A stretch of 64,000 bases of DNA, from the NCBI GenBank assembly GCA_014529385.2, contig CM043968.1:22063484-22127483 (forward strand), read 5' to 3'. The first letter of the stretch is position 1. Every line of letters begins with the position of its first letter. This stretch comes from Adiantum capillus-veneris (taxonomy: Eukaryota; Streptophyta; Polypodiopsida; Polypodiales; Pteridaceae). The notes beneath the pieces are model-generated. The model ran no database searches. It was given only the letters and a program-made list of their open reading frames with translations, and was not told the DNA's origin. Of the stretch, positions 36,265-46,845 are shown piece by piece. Position numbers and translations under genes: made by a program.

Positions 36265-37204
36265 TGTTGGGGGCAATTGTAGCGTAGCCTAATCGACCCA
36301 AGACCAACAAAATTATCAATCCTAGGATTGGCAATCCGGCTAGGGCATGGAAGCACGAGCATCAGATGTATCGAATGAGAGGATTCATGAGTATGCTCAT
36401 CCAATGCAATAGAGATTAGCCATTAATCGCTAACTCTAATCACATCATCAACCAAGCATCTCCTACACACATTAAGCCCATTGAACCCCGACTTACCATA
36501 GACTAGAAACCCAAAGCACACTAATGATAAGCACACACTAATTGCATTGGTGTTGGCCTCTCCGATCACCACTTGCCAATCAACGCACTTCATCAAAAGC
36601 TACACACACAAGGTGAATGGTTCTAGAGTTTCATAAAACCTATCCATACACAAGCAAACAATAGGTCACACACCCTAATTACAAGATTAAGAACCAACTT
36701 AATCAACCTAATTAGTGATGTCAAATATCACAAATCAAATGAAAGATAAGAGTGGTTAATAGGTAAGAAGTCATCACACATACTCAAATCTAAAATAATG
36801 AGAAATGTGAAACTACTTCATGACATAATGGAATAGAAGAATTGAGACTAATGAGAAAGTAGAGATTAGATTAAGAAATCTTCTCTAATTACAATGGATT
36901 AGTACTAGCCTCTTAATCTTGGGCATTAAGCTCAAGGCTAGGCCATCCATAGAGTGAACACTGAAGAGAGAGAGAGAGCTCTCAAAAGTGGATACTCAAG
37001 AATGAAGCCTCCTTGCATAAAGGCTTTCACCACAATCCCTTCTACTATGGGTTTAAGTTTGAGTCCTCTAGCTAGCATATACAACTTTGGAACTCCCAAT
37101 GAGCCCAAGACTTATACAGAGTGAGTAGGAAACATTATGCACATCCATAGCATATTTCCCACTTGATGCATATTGGGTGTAGCATGTGTTAGCCACTGCT
37201 AACA
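36265..37204 (-). repeat. 5' LTR of element B
   Basis: 940 bp; the plus strand begins TGTTGGGGGCAATTG and ends CACTGCTAACA, adjoining TGCAT at 37,205-37,209. It keeps the empty TTAA site (36,912-36,915) that is occupied in the other LTR. Confidence 0.9.
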
Positions 37205-37209
37205 TGCAT

Positions 37210-37751
37210 CCATCAGTGAGGAGCTTGGTCAATTTCCGTCTTTGTAAATAGACATACTATGACATATATAGATAAAGGGAGATAGAGAGAGAAAGTCATA
37301 GGTTTAGGATTTAGTTTTTATATTTAAGTTAGAGTTTATGTTTAGATTTAATGCTAGAGATTTGGGTTTAGGTTTAGGATTTGACTCTATATTTAAGGTT
37401 TAGTGCACAAGTAGGGATATTTTATGATACTTAGTGATGAGAGCTTAGGTTTAGATTTAAGATTAGATTTTGGATTTAGCTTTTATATTTAAGTTTAGTT
37501 GTAGGATATATCATGGTTTAAATTTAGACTAAGGTTTATGGTTATGTTTGCAGTAGTTTGCATGTAGCTCACATGAGATTAGGTATGTAGTTGTTTGCAA
37601 GCTCTCACGTGCAAACGGCTCATGGCGGACAAGGCGTTGTGAGCTTGTAAGTAAGTAAATAGCTTATGTATGTAGTTGTTTGCAAGATATTTTTACATCC
37701 TCAAGATGAGTCAAGAAATGACTTTCTACTCTCTTCTCTCTACCTTCTCTA

Positions 37752-37754
<3 letters not shown>
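37210..37754. repeat. Telomere-like TTTAGG-rich degenerate repeat
   Basis: From about 37,300 to 37,545 the sequence is built from degenerate GGTTTAGGATTTAG / TTTAAGTTTAG blocks, reminiscent of the plant telomere unit TTTAGGG but never perfect over several units. The remainder up to the CT run is unremarkable. No gene is seen. Confidence 0.5.

Positions 37755-37830
<76 letters not shown>
37755..37830. repeat. CT microsatellite, about 76 bp
   Basis: An almost pure CT dinucleotide run followed by imperfect TCTTTCTCC. The serine/leucine and arginine/glutamate ORFs across it on either strand (37664-37972) are artefacts. Confidence 0.95.
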
Positions 37831-37834
<4 letters not shown>

Positions 37835-38426
37835 GTCTATCTCTCTCTTTCTCCCTCTCTTTCTCTCCACGGATGCGACATTAAATCGAAAAGATTTCAA
37901 CGGCATAGTACCTCAGAATGGAGGCGGGCATGCAATATGCACAGTAATCCATTGAACAAGGAGCTACTATGAGTAAATGAAAGGCAAAAAGAAGCATAAT
38001 AAAGAATCTCTTCTTCAAAGCACTCTAGAGAAGCGGGAGCACTCTCACACCGCGCATATCGCAAAACGGTGGCTTCATTTACAACCATAGCTCTTCAGGT
38101 AGTTTACACTAGGGAATGGCTATAGGTGATCAAGAGGCAAAGGGGTTTTTTCCACTACATGCATTGTCATGTAGACGTGGGTGTGTAGATTTTTTGTACC
38201 CACAAATATAGGCATTGAAAAATAAAGAGGAGATTAAAACCGGATGGTTCTGATCTCCGTGCACCTCTAGACCGAGGTGTGCAGGGATCGGACATGGCTA
38301 GAGAATTTGAGGTAGTTTACAATGTGATCTATGGTTTCTTGATTATGAAGGATATTAAGAGAGAGATGGAGGAGAGTAAGAGAAGATTAAATTTATGTTT
38401 AGGGTTCAAGGTTTTTACATTCATTA

Positions 38427-38590
38427 TGAGTAGTGACAACGATGTGGGGCCGTCCAGTCGAAACGCCTATCTCTCAACAAGGATCTTATGTCCTTGTAAT
38501 CACTGCAAACATGACGTGCAACGGAGAAGACGCATTTCTTTGCAACATGTTCACGAATTTGGCGAGTTTGACCCATCTATTATAGATTGA
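38427..38590 (+). pseudogene. Transposase-associated domain remnant
   Basis: Reads MSSDNDVGPSSRNAYLSTRI and continues LCPCNHCKHDVQRRRRISLQ, then HVHEFGEF. CPCxxC followed by an HxxxxGF-like end is the signature of the N-terminal zinc-binding domain of plant CACTA transposases. The local methionine at 38,427 is a plausible original start; the frame closes at a stop at 38,590. Confidence 0.8.
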
Positions 38591-39335
38591 GTTGTTGCCA
38601 AGCTAATGCCAATTACAACTCGTCGGACTGTGACACTGGCCAACATGCAGCAATCGTGCAACAACCCAATAGACGTGTTCATAGGCACTTTACTCACCCT
38701 CTAAGATCTTGGAGGGTGATCATACAGAGTAGATTCCCAACTAGGCTATGTTTGAGCCCGAGATCAACAAAATGATTGAGACAATGATGGATTCAAAAAG
38801 GCTTATCTATGATGACATGAAAAGTGAGACTGATACGCAATTGTATGGTGGAGCATGAGTATTTAGATTGAAGGCACTCTTGGTTCTTCTCCACATGCGG
38901 GCAAAGTTTGGATGGAGTGACACTAGCGTCACAACACTTTTTAGGTGATCTATTACAATGTGTCTGCTTAAATAAAAAACTCTAAATGTATATGTACCAA
39001 ATTACTTACACAAGTGCTTTGCGTATTTTCTCTATACAGGTTGCTCAAAGCGCACATACTGCCAGCTGATAATGTGATGCCAGATCCCAGAGAATTAGCA
39101 AGAAAGATCTTGTGAAACTTGGGGATGAATTAAAATTTCATTTTCGCTTGTCCTAACAACTACATTCTTTTCAGAGGGGATTCCGAGAATGTGATTTCGA
39201 GAGATTTCGAGTACATCTCCACGGATAAAAAGTTCCACAGAAGGTGTTGTGATACTTTTCTCTACTGCCTCGCATCAAGAATTTCTTTGAATTCAAGTCC
39301 ATGGCCACTCTAGCATCATGGCACAAGAAGAATAG

Positions 39336-39704
39336 ATGTTCAGACGGTGTGCTACAGATCCCTACAGATTGTGTGCGGCATGGAAGCATATAGATGACAC
39401 ATGGCTGGATTCTGCCAGGGAAGCTCAAAATTTGCACATCGACCTGGCTATGGATGGCATAAATCCATTTGGTGAGAGGTCAAAACCTTACAATGTATGG
39501 CCAGTTGTCATTGTCAGCTACAACATTCCCCCGTGGTTGACGACCAAGAAGGGGCACCTATTTCTAAGCTTGATTGTGTCGGGGCGGTTTAAAGTGAAAA
39601 ATATGGATGTGTATCTTCGTCCACTATTGAAAGAGCTACAACAATTGTGGATTGGCATAGAAGTGGAGGATATGAGCCGAACACTGGTCGACGCAATGCC
39701 TTGA
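39336..39704 (+). pseudogene. tnp2 transposase core remnant
   Basis: The 122-codon frame contains LAMDGINPFGERSKPYNVWP, VSYNIPPWL and DVYLRPLLKELQQLW. These match the family pattern of a G-x-NPFG block, WPV..YNLPPW, and DVYLQPLxxEL. After the stop, another frame continues with IWTMHDYLG near 39,720, again as expected (TWTMHDYxG). Confidence 0.9.
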
Positions 39705-40095
39705 GCAGAGGCATTCTGATATGGACCATGCATGACTATCTCGGACTAAAAATAGAATGCTCGGGTGATACTCAAACTCAAACAATATAAACCTTTGGAT
39801 TTCTCATGTGGATTTATTGTCATGCAGGGCTCTAGACAAGCAGATATATAGCATGCATCACATGTGGCCCTAGAATTAATGCACGTCGGGCATCTCACTC
39901 AAGAAGAAAACCTACAAAGGTCATCAAGTGCATCTTCCAGAGGATCACGAGTTACAAGATGGTTTTTTGGGAAGAGAACGGCCAAAATTGTTTGCTCGAG
40001 CAAGATTAGAGCAGAGGAGATGTGTGATGATAGTTTGCCCCGAGGGAAAGAAGAGATTCTCTCTATGGCACGAGTTTCCATATTGAACCAGACTC

Positions 40096-40380
40096 ATGAT
40101 CAATCACTTGCTCGATCCAATGCACATATTCAAGAATGTGAGTAATCTAATGTGGGACCATCTCATCGACAAGAAAGATGGTTTGGGAGGTAGAATTGAC
40201 CTTAAGAATGTGAATCATATGGAGAAATACTGGCCGCAAACAAAACCCGATGGATCAATAAAACTCCCTAAAGCACCATGGATTTTGACAAGAGGCCATG
40301 AATGCAAACTAAAAGAGATCATTCGATCCATGAATTATGTCCACTGGCATAATGCACTTGCTCTGAACATGTTTCACTAA
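40096..40380 (+). pseudogene. tnp2 transposase second core block remnant
   Basis: The 94-codon frame reads LLDPMHIFKNVSN, corresponding to the invariant LDVMHIEKNV, then RIDLKNVNH and EKYWPQTKPDG, with the usual spacing. The preceding bases (about 40,065-40,095) read HEFPYWTRLM in frame, matching the PYW motif, so the block continues upstream across the ORF start. Confidence 0.88.
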
Positions 40381-40481
40381 AGAAGGGAAGATTACTGGTT
40401 TGAAGTCACACAATTGGCATAAAATGTTTCACGTATGTTTGAAGTGAAATAGATAGTGGGAATTGTGTATCATATCCGTGT

Positions 40482-40850
40482 GTGGACTTTAATCCATTGC
40501 TAGACTTGTTTTGCATTTTATTTTACCAGTGGCCATTGAGAGGTTGTTTGTTCCCTAGCGTCCGTACCACAATCTACAAACTTGCGAAGTTGATCCAATG
40601 GATCTCCCAGAAGGAGATTGATGTGGGTTCCATACCATCTGCCAAAATAAAAGTTGTAGAGGTTGTTTGCATGTTTGAGAAACACTTTCCTACTACTATG
40701 CTAACCATTCAAGTGCATCTTCTTGTTCACATAGTTGATGAGGTGGAAATAGCACGCACAATGCATTCTAGATGGATGTTTTTTTAGAACGTTTCACGAA
40801 AATGCTCAAGGGATATGTGCAGGAGAAGGCACATACAAAGGGTAGCATGG
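40482..40850 (+). pseudogene. DUF4218-like region of the CACTA transposase
   Basis: Reads FYQWPLRG, RTTIYKLAKLIQWIS, FEKHFPTTMLTIQVHLLVHI and TMHSRWMFF, the conserved order of the DUF4218 domain that follows tnp2. After a frameshift near 40,780 it continues ERFTKMLKGYVQEKAHTKGS with MEEG, matching the usual KxYVRNKARPEGSIAEGY. This placement downstream of tnp2 confirms a single decayed gene. Confidence 0.85.
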
Positions 40851-41264
40851 AAGAGGGTTGACTGGTTTTAGAGTTCCTAGTTTACATTAGAGAGTGGCTA
40901 TACGGAGTTGATCGTGCTCGAGATACGCTTTGGTGCACCATAGATGATGAGCACATATCTAGGATTGTGATGTGCAATCTCAATGTTGAAAAGAAAACAA
41001 CGGAATATCTAGAGGCTAAGATCAATTGATTTTTCATGCTTCACAATCCAGTGATGCTAAAGTTGATTTCACAGTACGAGGATGCAAGGCAAGATCAACA
41101 AAGGGCATGAATTGTGTGGAGACGGAGAATGCATTATCCAGCGGGTCTAGAGAGTCTATCAACATTCATAAACATTTAACATTTAACTTTAGAGAACAAG
41201 TGGTATGGAAGCACTCATATAAGTTATGTGGCTCTTGCATGTGGTATTCCACCTCTACACCCTA

Positions 41265-41384
41265 ATCTATTCCTAAATACTAATCTTATCAATCTACTCT
41301 CTACCTAGACTCTACATCTATCCTCTACCCTCTAAACATAGAGAGAGAGAGAGGTAGACAACGATAAATCTCTACACTCTGCCT
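41265..41384. repeat. Pyrimidine-rich CTCTAC tract, left of element C
   Basis: Degenerate CTCTACCTAGACTCTACATC repeats. The same kind of sequence resumes at 48,832 on the other side of element C, so C inserted into this tract and the two pieces were once continuous. Confidence 0.75.
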
Positions 41385-41622
41385 AGACTTTTGGAGGGGG
41401 GACCGGCTCCATGCAAATCCGGTCCTCAACTATTGTCAATAGCTTAATTTCTCTCTCTTTTGAAAGTATTGTCGATGCTATCTAACTAGGTGTTATGCTT
41501 TTTGTTGCTCTCTCCACCCAAGCACTCTTGTAATTCTCATTAGGAATCTATTCTAATGAAATGCCCACTATGTTCATGCTAATTTCCGCTACACATAAGT
41601 TATTAGGCCATTAAATGTTACA
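41385..41622 (+). repeat. Truncated 5' LTR of element C (last 238 bp only)
   Basis: Starts at AGACTTTTGGAGG, corresponding to about 48,594 in the 3' LTR, and runs to ...AAATGTTACA. About 1.4 kb of the LTR is missing on the left, where CTCTAC-type tract sequence abuts directly. No target duplication can be tested because this end is lost. Confidence 0.9.
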
Positions 41623-41623
41623 T

Positions 41624-41635
41624 TGGTATTAGAGC
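41624..41635 (+). promoter_or_regulatory. Primer binding site of element C
   Basis: TGGTATTAGAGC one base after the LTR end. It differs by one base from TGGTATCAGAGC, the complement of the plant initiator methionine tRNA 3' end. Confidence 0.88.
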
Positions 41636-42039
41636 TCAAGGTTTCTCTTTTCTTGCTCAAGAAGGGAGGTCCTCAAGCTAGCTACAAATGGTTGGTATTA
41701 TTAATTGCTTGTGAGTAAGTAGAATAGGGATTTTTCAACCTTGCAATGCGCCTGCCTTTGTGCAGTTAACGGGGCATCACCGTCGAGAGCTATGGTCTTA
41801 ATAGTGGAGTCCTACGGGGCTTGCCTACGGCTTAACCACTATTGAGCTATTAGAAGCTTGACAGGAGCCGGTGTTGTTTTGGTGTCGAAAGACCCTCTCT
41901 TCTATTCCTTGCAATTAATGGTATTCGAGCCGCGGGTACAGTAGCTTGAGTGCTTTTTCTAAAGGGGTAAAGAGGAGTAGCAACTAGGGCTTGAAGTGCC
42001 AAAGTACACCTAAAAATTTTACACCTAAAAGTTATTAGA

Positions 42040-43191
42040 ATGGCTGACAATAGTAAAGAGAGTGAAATTAATGTTGATAACTTTGATTTTGCTCATGAGC
42101 AAGCTACTAATGATGCTTCAATGCTTGTTAACTATCTTGTTACTAGGCTTCAACAAGCCATGGGCAATCCATCTCTCCAAAGTGAAGTGCAACGGCAGCT
42201 TCGTGCTCATGGGATTCTCCAAGCTCATCACCATGACGAGAGAACACCTGGGAAGCCTCCTTGTGAGACTACCAAAAGAGGTCTCTCTCCGATTCGGGAA
42301 GAAGAAGAGAATCCATATGAAGGGCTCAACAATTTACTTCTTGACGATGCATCTCCTTCCCAAAGGAGAACTCAAGAGCCTCCACCGAAGGAATGAGAAA
42401 GAAGCGAGTCTCCCGCCACCCGACGGAGATGGCTCCACGAAGACGGCGGGCTAAACGCTCTCCATCACCACCAAAGCGGAGAAGACCATCATATTCTTCT
42501 CCCCACCACAATACAAAGAGGGATGATAAAAAGCAAGAGAAGAAAAAGGCGAGAAAGAGGACACCCTCTTCTCCATCTTCTTCATCCTCTTCCTCTTATG
42601 AAAGCTATGGTGAAGACGACAAAGATCAAGACAAGAAAAAGGCAATCCTATGCCGCATGGAAGAGGTCGTCCAAGCTGAAGAAATTCAAAGAGGGAGGGA
42701 AGAGCATCTCTTTCCTTACCTATGATGGTACCTTTGGTGCCACGGACAAAGTCTTGGCCTTTATCCAGCAATTCGATGCGGCGTTTGGAGATGAGGGCTT
42801 CACGGAATCCTCTAAGCTACGCCATGTAGCTATGCACTTTCAAAAGTCCGCCAGACAATGGTGGTCTAGCCTACGAGCCAACGGTGAAGCTCCACGAACA
42901 TGGAAAGCTTTAAGAGCTTCCATTATGAAGCAGTTTTTGGCCACCGATGCCAAAGACAAAGTACTCACCGAATGGCGAAGCTTAAAGCTCTCTCCCAATG
43001 AATCTATCCACAAATATGTAGACAAGTTTTGGGACCTACAACTCAAAGCCACTGTCTTCAAAAAGTTGGATTTTGGAGAGCAAAAGCAACAATTTTGTGC
43101 GGGCTTAACCGAAGAAATGGCGGAGTATGTCAACTCCCAAAGGCCACGCACCATATCAGCGGTAATACACCATACTATGGTGGCCTCTTGA
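42040..43191 (+). pseudogene. gag: gag of element C (capsid/nucleocapsid precursor), broken
   Basis: Starts at ATG 42,040 (MADNSKESEINVDNFDF). The N-terminal 118 codons end at TGA 42,394-42,396. A basic, serine-rich stretch then reads better in a second frame (42393-42725), and the capsid domain is back in the first frame from about 42,650: KEGGKSISFLTYDGTFG, FIQQFDAAFGDEGF, ARQWWSSLR and LKLSPNESIHKYVDKFW are the retrotrans_gag hallmarks (QQF...A..W...L). A TGA at 43,189-43,191 separates it from the zinc-knuckle/pol ORF, which lies in the same frame. An ancestral single gag-pol frame is therefore likely. At least one indel pair and two stops inactivate it. Confidence 0.9.
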
Positions 43192-43203
43192 ATCAATTTC
43201 CAA

Positions 43204-45345
43204 ATGGGGGTTAAAAGAAATAATAAACCCCCGGAAAACAAGGGTTCCAATGAGCCTAAGGGGAAGGACAATGTCCAAAAGTCTCCTAAGAGAAACTCCA
43301 ACAAAGCTAAAGAGAAGGGAGTTTACAAAGGTAAGAATAAACTCTCTCCTGAAGAGCTTGAGCGTTATCGTAAAGATAACCGGTGTTTCAAGTGCGGCGA
43401 ACAAGGGCATGCGTACCGCGCTTGTCCCCAAAAGAACAACCGCCAAGATCCTCCTAGAGCTTCCTTGGTTGAAATCCAAGAGGAGGAGACTCACCAAACT
43501 CACCACAAAGGATCTCCTCTATGCCATGCTTGGGGCAAGGTAAGAGAACATGATGCTTTTATTCTCTTTGACCCTGGTTCTACTCACAATTTTATATCTA
43601 TAGAGTTGGCCACCAAGCTAGGAATACAATCCTACGAGATGGGAGATGTCCTACCCGCAGTCAGTGCCTTCAAGGGGCAAGAAGCTTCAGTCACTCCCGT
43701 AATCGGGAAATTGAGGCTTCATGTCCAAGGCTATGTGGACAAAGAGGACTTCTTTATCTCTCCTCTCAAGCATGAGGATGTAATCCTAGGGGCACCATGG
43801 TTTGACCGCCTGGCTGCCGATGTTAAATTTCCTGAAAGGAGAATCTCCTTTAAGTTCAGGGAAAAAGACATGTATATAGATGCTAAGGAAATGGGTAACA
43901 CCATCCCCATTGTACATACACCAGCTTTCAACAAGTCAATAAAGAGCTCTATTTCCGTGTACATGATTTTTGTTAAAGACTCTCAAAATGAACCTAATGC
44001 TTTAGCAAAAGAAAATAAAAGCAACCAAAAGGAATTAGAGTTATCCAATTTTCTCAAGGGGTTTCAAGATGTTTTTATTGACGACATCCCTTGTGAGCTA
44101 CCTCCTAAACGAGGTAATGATGACCATGCAATTGAACTTCTTCCAGGAAGTTCACCGCCTAATAAACCTCCTTATAGAGTTTCTCAAGCTCAACAAGAGG
44201 AGATTATGCGGCAAGTGCATGAGTTAGTTGAGAAGGGTATGGTTAGGCCAAGCTCATCTCCATTTTGCTCACCTGTGCTATTAGTGCAAAAGAAAGACGA
44301 CACATATCGTATGTGTGTCGACTATAGAGCACTAAATAGGATCACTATCAAGAATAGGTTTCCCGTTCCACAGGTAGAAGACCTATTTGATAAGCTACAA
44401 GGATCGACCTACTTCAGTAGGATTGACCTAAAAAGTGGCTATCATCAAATAAGGATAGTTGATCAAGACATTGTAAAGACCGCATTTCGTACTACATGTG
44501 GTCTTTACGAATACATTGTCATGCCTTTTGGCTTGACCAATGCACCAGCCACATTCAACCGCTTGATGGAGAAGCTGTTCAGGCCTCATCGAACCTTCAC
44601 TGGAGTGTTCTTTGATGATATTATCATCTACTCTAATTCATTGGAGGAACACAAGCAACACCTCCAGGTAATATTTCAAGTTTTAAGAGAGAATAAACTT
44701 TATGTCAATCGAAAGAAAAGTGAATTTTTCTTGCAAGAGATTCAGTATTTAGGTCACATTATCTCTCAAGATGGCATCCAAATGGATCCATCCAAGTTAG
44801 AGGTAATAAAAGGATGGCCTAAACCAAGGAATCTTCATGAACTAAGAAGCTTCATAGAAAAGTTCTCACAAATTGCGAGACCATTACATGACCTAATAAA
44901 GAAAAGCGTTAGGTATACATGGTCTGCTAAGGAGAACAATGCTTTCGAAAAGCTTATCTCTCAACCTGTGCTTACACTACCGGATCTCTCAAAACCATTT
45001 GAGGTCCAATGCGATGCTTGTGGTGATTGCCTTGGAGCTGTTTTGCTCCAAGAAGGGCACGCCATAGGCTATGAGAGTCGAAGGCTCGACCCTGTTGAGC
45101 AAGCTCTAGGCATATACGAAAAGGAACTCCTTGCAGTTCTACATGCCTTAGACTCATGGAAGCACTATTTATTGGGGACTCCTTTCATTCTGCGAACGGA
45201 TCACCAAAGTCTTAAGTACTTCATGACGCAGACCAAGCTCTCCGACAAACAAATGAGGTGGGCAAATTTCCTTTCGCAATTTCATTTTCATATTGCTCAC
45301 ATTGCTGGCAAGCATAATCAAGTAGCCGATGCACTCTCAAGATGA
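43204..45345 (+). pseudogene. pol: pol of element C: zinc knuckle, protease, RT, RNase H
   Basis: 713 codons. Zinc knuckle CFKCGEQGHAYRAC at residues 61-74; aspartic protease FDPGSTHNFIS at about 122-132 (DPG instead of DSG, a variant seen in plant Ty3 elements); RT with [35 protein letters not shown] and catalytic FFDDIIIYS near residue 470; RNase H with PFEVQCDACG (about 597), YEKELLAVLHAL, RTDHQSLKYF (about 666) and ADALSR at the end. Near residue 551 (nt about 44,855) LRSFI joins directly to EKFSQ: 11-12 residues present in the array copies are missing, which probably damages the RT-RNase H connection. The frame stops at TGA 45,343-45,345, most simply a mutated CGA, because integrase follows in the same frame. 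Confidence 0.95.
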
Positions 45346-45351
45346 CCGAGA

Positions 45352-46506
45352 GTGAATGCGGTTTCCATAGCAACTCACAATGATCTATCTTCAATGATAG
45401 ATGAGTATGCTATTGATCCCGATTTTAGAGATGTGATTTCAGCCCTTGCATTAGGGAAGAAAGAAGAACCATTTACTTTACAAGATGGTTATCTTCTCTA
45501 TGGCAATAGACTATGCGTTACTAACTCCCTGCGTGAGAAAGTAATGTATGAATCTCATGCTCCCCCGTATGCGGGGCATAGAGGGATTCAGTCTACCTTA
45601 AAGGGAATTGAAACATATTTCTATTGGCCTACCATGAAAGTGAACATACAAGAGTATGTTTCCAAATGTGTGGCATGTCAAAAGAAAAAATTTGATAGAG
45701 GGAAGCAACCTGGATTGCTTCAACCCTTGCCAATCCCTAATTCACCATGGGAGAGCATATCCATGGATTTTATCTTTGGATTGCCTAAGTCTATCCATGG
45801 GAATATGGGAATATGGACGATAGTAGACAGGTTCAGTAAACAAGCTCATTTTATACCTGTCAAAAAGACTATCAAAGCCCATCAAATGGAAACTCTCTTC
45901 ATTTCACAAATTTTCAAATACCATGGCTTGCCAATGTCCATAGTGTCGGATAGAGATCCTAGAATGACCAGTAATTTCTGGAAGGGTCTCTTTGAGAATT
46001 TAGGGACAAGGCTAAATTTCTCTTCGGCCTATCATCCACAAACGGATGGCCAAAGTGAAATAGCTAACCTAACCATTCTCGATCTACTAAAATCCTATGT
46101 AACGGAAGTAGATCAAAGATCACAATGGGAGAAGTACTTACCCTTAGTGGAGTATGCTTACAATAACACTGTACATACTTCCACGGGAAAAGCACCTTTC
46201 GAGGTAATTGAGGGAAGATCAAAAAGTCCCTTTCTACTTAAGGTAAATGGGAAGATCTTCGCTGCAGATGAGTATAGCCGAGACCTACAAGAATCTTTCC
46301 AAAAGATTAAGGATGCTATCTCTATCTCACAGCAAAGGCAAAAGGCTGCTGCTGACAAGCACAGAAGAGGCCAAGCCTTTAAAGAAAACGATTGGGTCTT
46401 GTTAAAGTTTCCCAAGGCTCGATTAAGGCACACGACGGGCAAGAATCCTACGGGCCACCAAAAGTACTATGCTAAACTAGCAAAAAGGTACTATGGTCCC
46501 TTCTAG
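45352..46506 (+). pseudogene. pol: Integrase of element C
   Basis: Same frame as the RT ORF, two codons after its TGA. HHCC zinc domain H69, H76, C106, C109. Core with D139 (SMDFIFG), D200 (SIVSDRDPR) and E236 (TDGQSEIAN), exactly 35 residues between the last two (D,D35E). Then YAYNNTVHTSTGKAPFEV and the C-terminal KRYYGPF block, where TAG 46,504-46,506 replaces the CAG (Gln) expected from element D (YYGPFQV). The catalytic core looks intact as protein sequence; translation is prevented by the stops on both sides. The methionine at 45,352 is only the first one after the stop, not a natural start. Confidence 0.95.
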
Positions 46507-46845
46507 ATTCTTAGGCCAATCAATGACATGGCCTATCAACTTAAGTTGCCCAATCATTGGCTCATACACAATGCTTTTCATGTGAGCCTATTAAAGCCTT
46601 ACAAAGGAGAGCCACCTCAAGAACCAACTATTGAAGACCCACCGGAGATCGAGGACCAAGAGGAGGTGCTGCAGCCCGAGTCCATTCTCCGACATGAAGA
46701 CAAGGTATTAAGAGGCGGTAAGACTATCCAACGATATCTTATTAAGTTTAAGAATTATCCTTTTGAAGATGCTAGATGGATGCAAGGAATACAATTAAAG
46801 GATAACCTAAACCTTGTCAATGCTTACAATGCTTCCCAAGAGTAA
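46507..46845 (+). pseudogene. pol: Integrase tail with chromodomain-like segment, element C
   Basis: Continues in the integrase frame after the TAG: ILRPINDMAYQLKLP, HNAFHVSLLKPY (GPF/Y module end), an acidic linker, then PESILRHED...RYLIKFKNYPFEDARW. This matches the chromodomain pattern (PE.IL......QYLVKWKGYP...ATWE), with F replacing the first conserved aromatic W and R before the final W. Chromodomain-type tails can direct integration towards particular chromatin marks; whether this divergent one could is unknown. Confidence 0.82.

Larger units (their letters stand above)
25432..37204 (-). mobile_element. LTR retrotransposon B, complete but non-coding (LARD-like)
   Basis: Bounded by LTRs at 25,432-27,738 (3') and 36,265-37,204 (5'), with identical 5-bp duplications TGCAT at 25,427-25,431 and 37,205-37,209. 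PBS and PPT are correctly placed for the minus strand. The 8.5-kb interior has no recognisable gag, protease, RT or integrase in any frame, so mobilisation would depend on proteins from another element, as in large retrotransposon derivatives. Nested insertions are a TTAA-flanked DNA transposon in the 3' LTR, a family C solo LTR, and possibly an older related LTR at 32,335-33,256. The TGGCGCC-type PBS is common among plant Ty3/gypsy elements; the lineage is otherwise undetermined. Confidence 0.88.
38279..41030 (+). pseudogene. CACTA (En/Spm) tnp2-type transposase relic
   Basis: Domains of a plant CACTA transposase appear in the correct order on the plus strand but in different frames with many stops: a transposase-associated domain (38,427-38,590), the segment before the catalytic core (about 38,760-39,100, AKFGWSDTS and CFAYFLYTG), the tnp2 core (39,336-39,704), a second core block (40,080-40,380, LDPMHIFKNV) and a DUF4218-like region (40,482-40,850). 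This order is diagnostic for the family. At least four frameshifts and several stops make it non-functional. I could not find convincing CACTA terminal inverted repeats on either side, so the element's limits are unknown. Confidence 0.88.
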
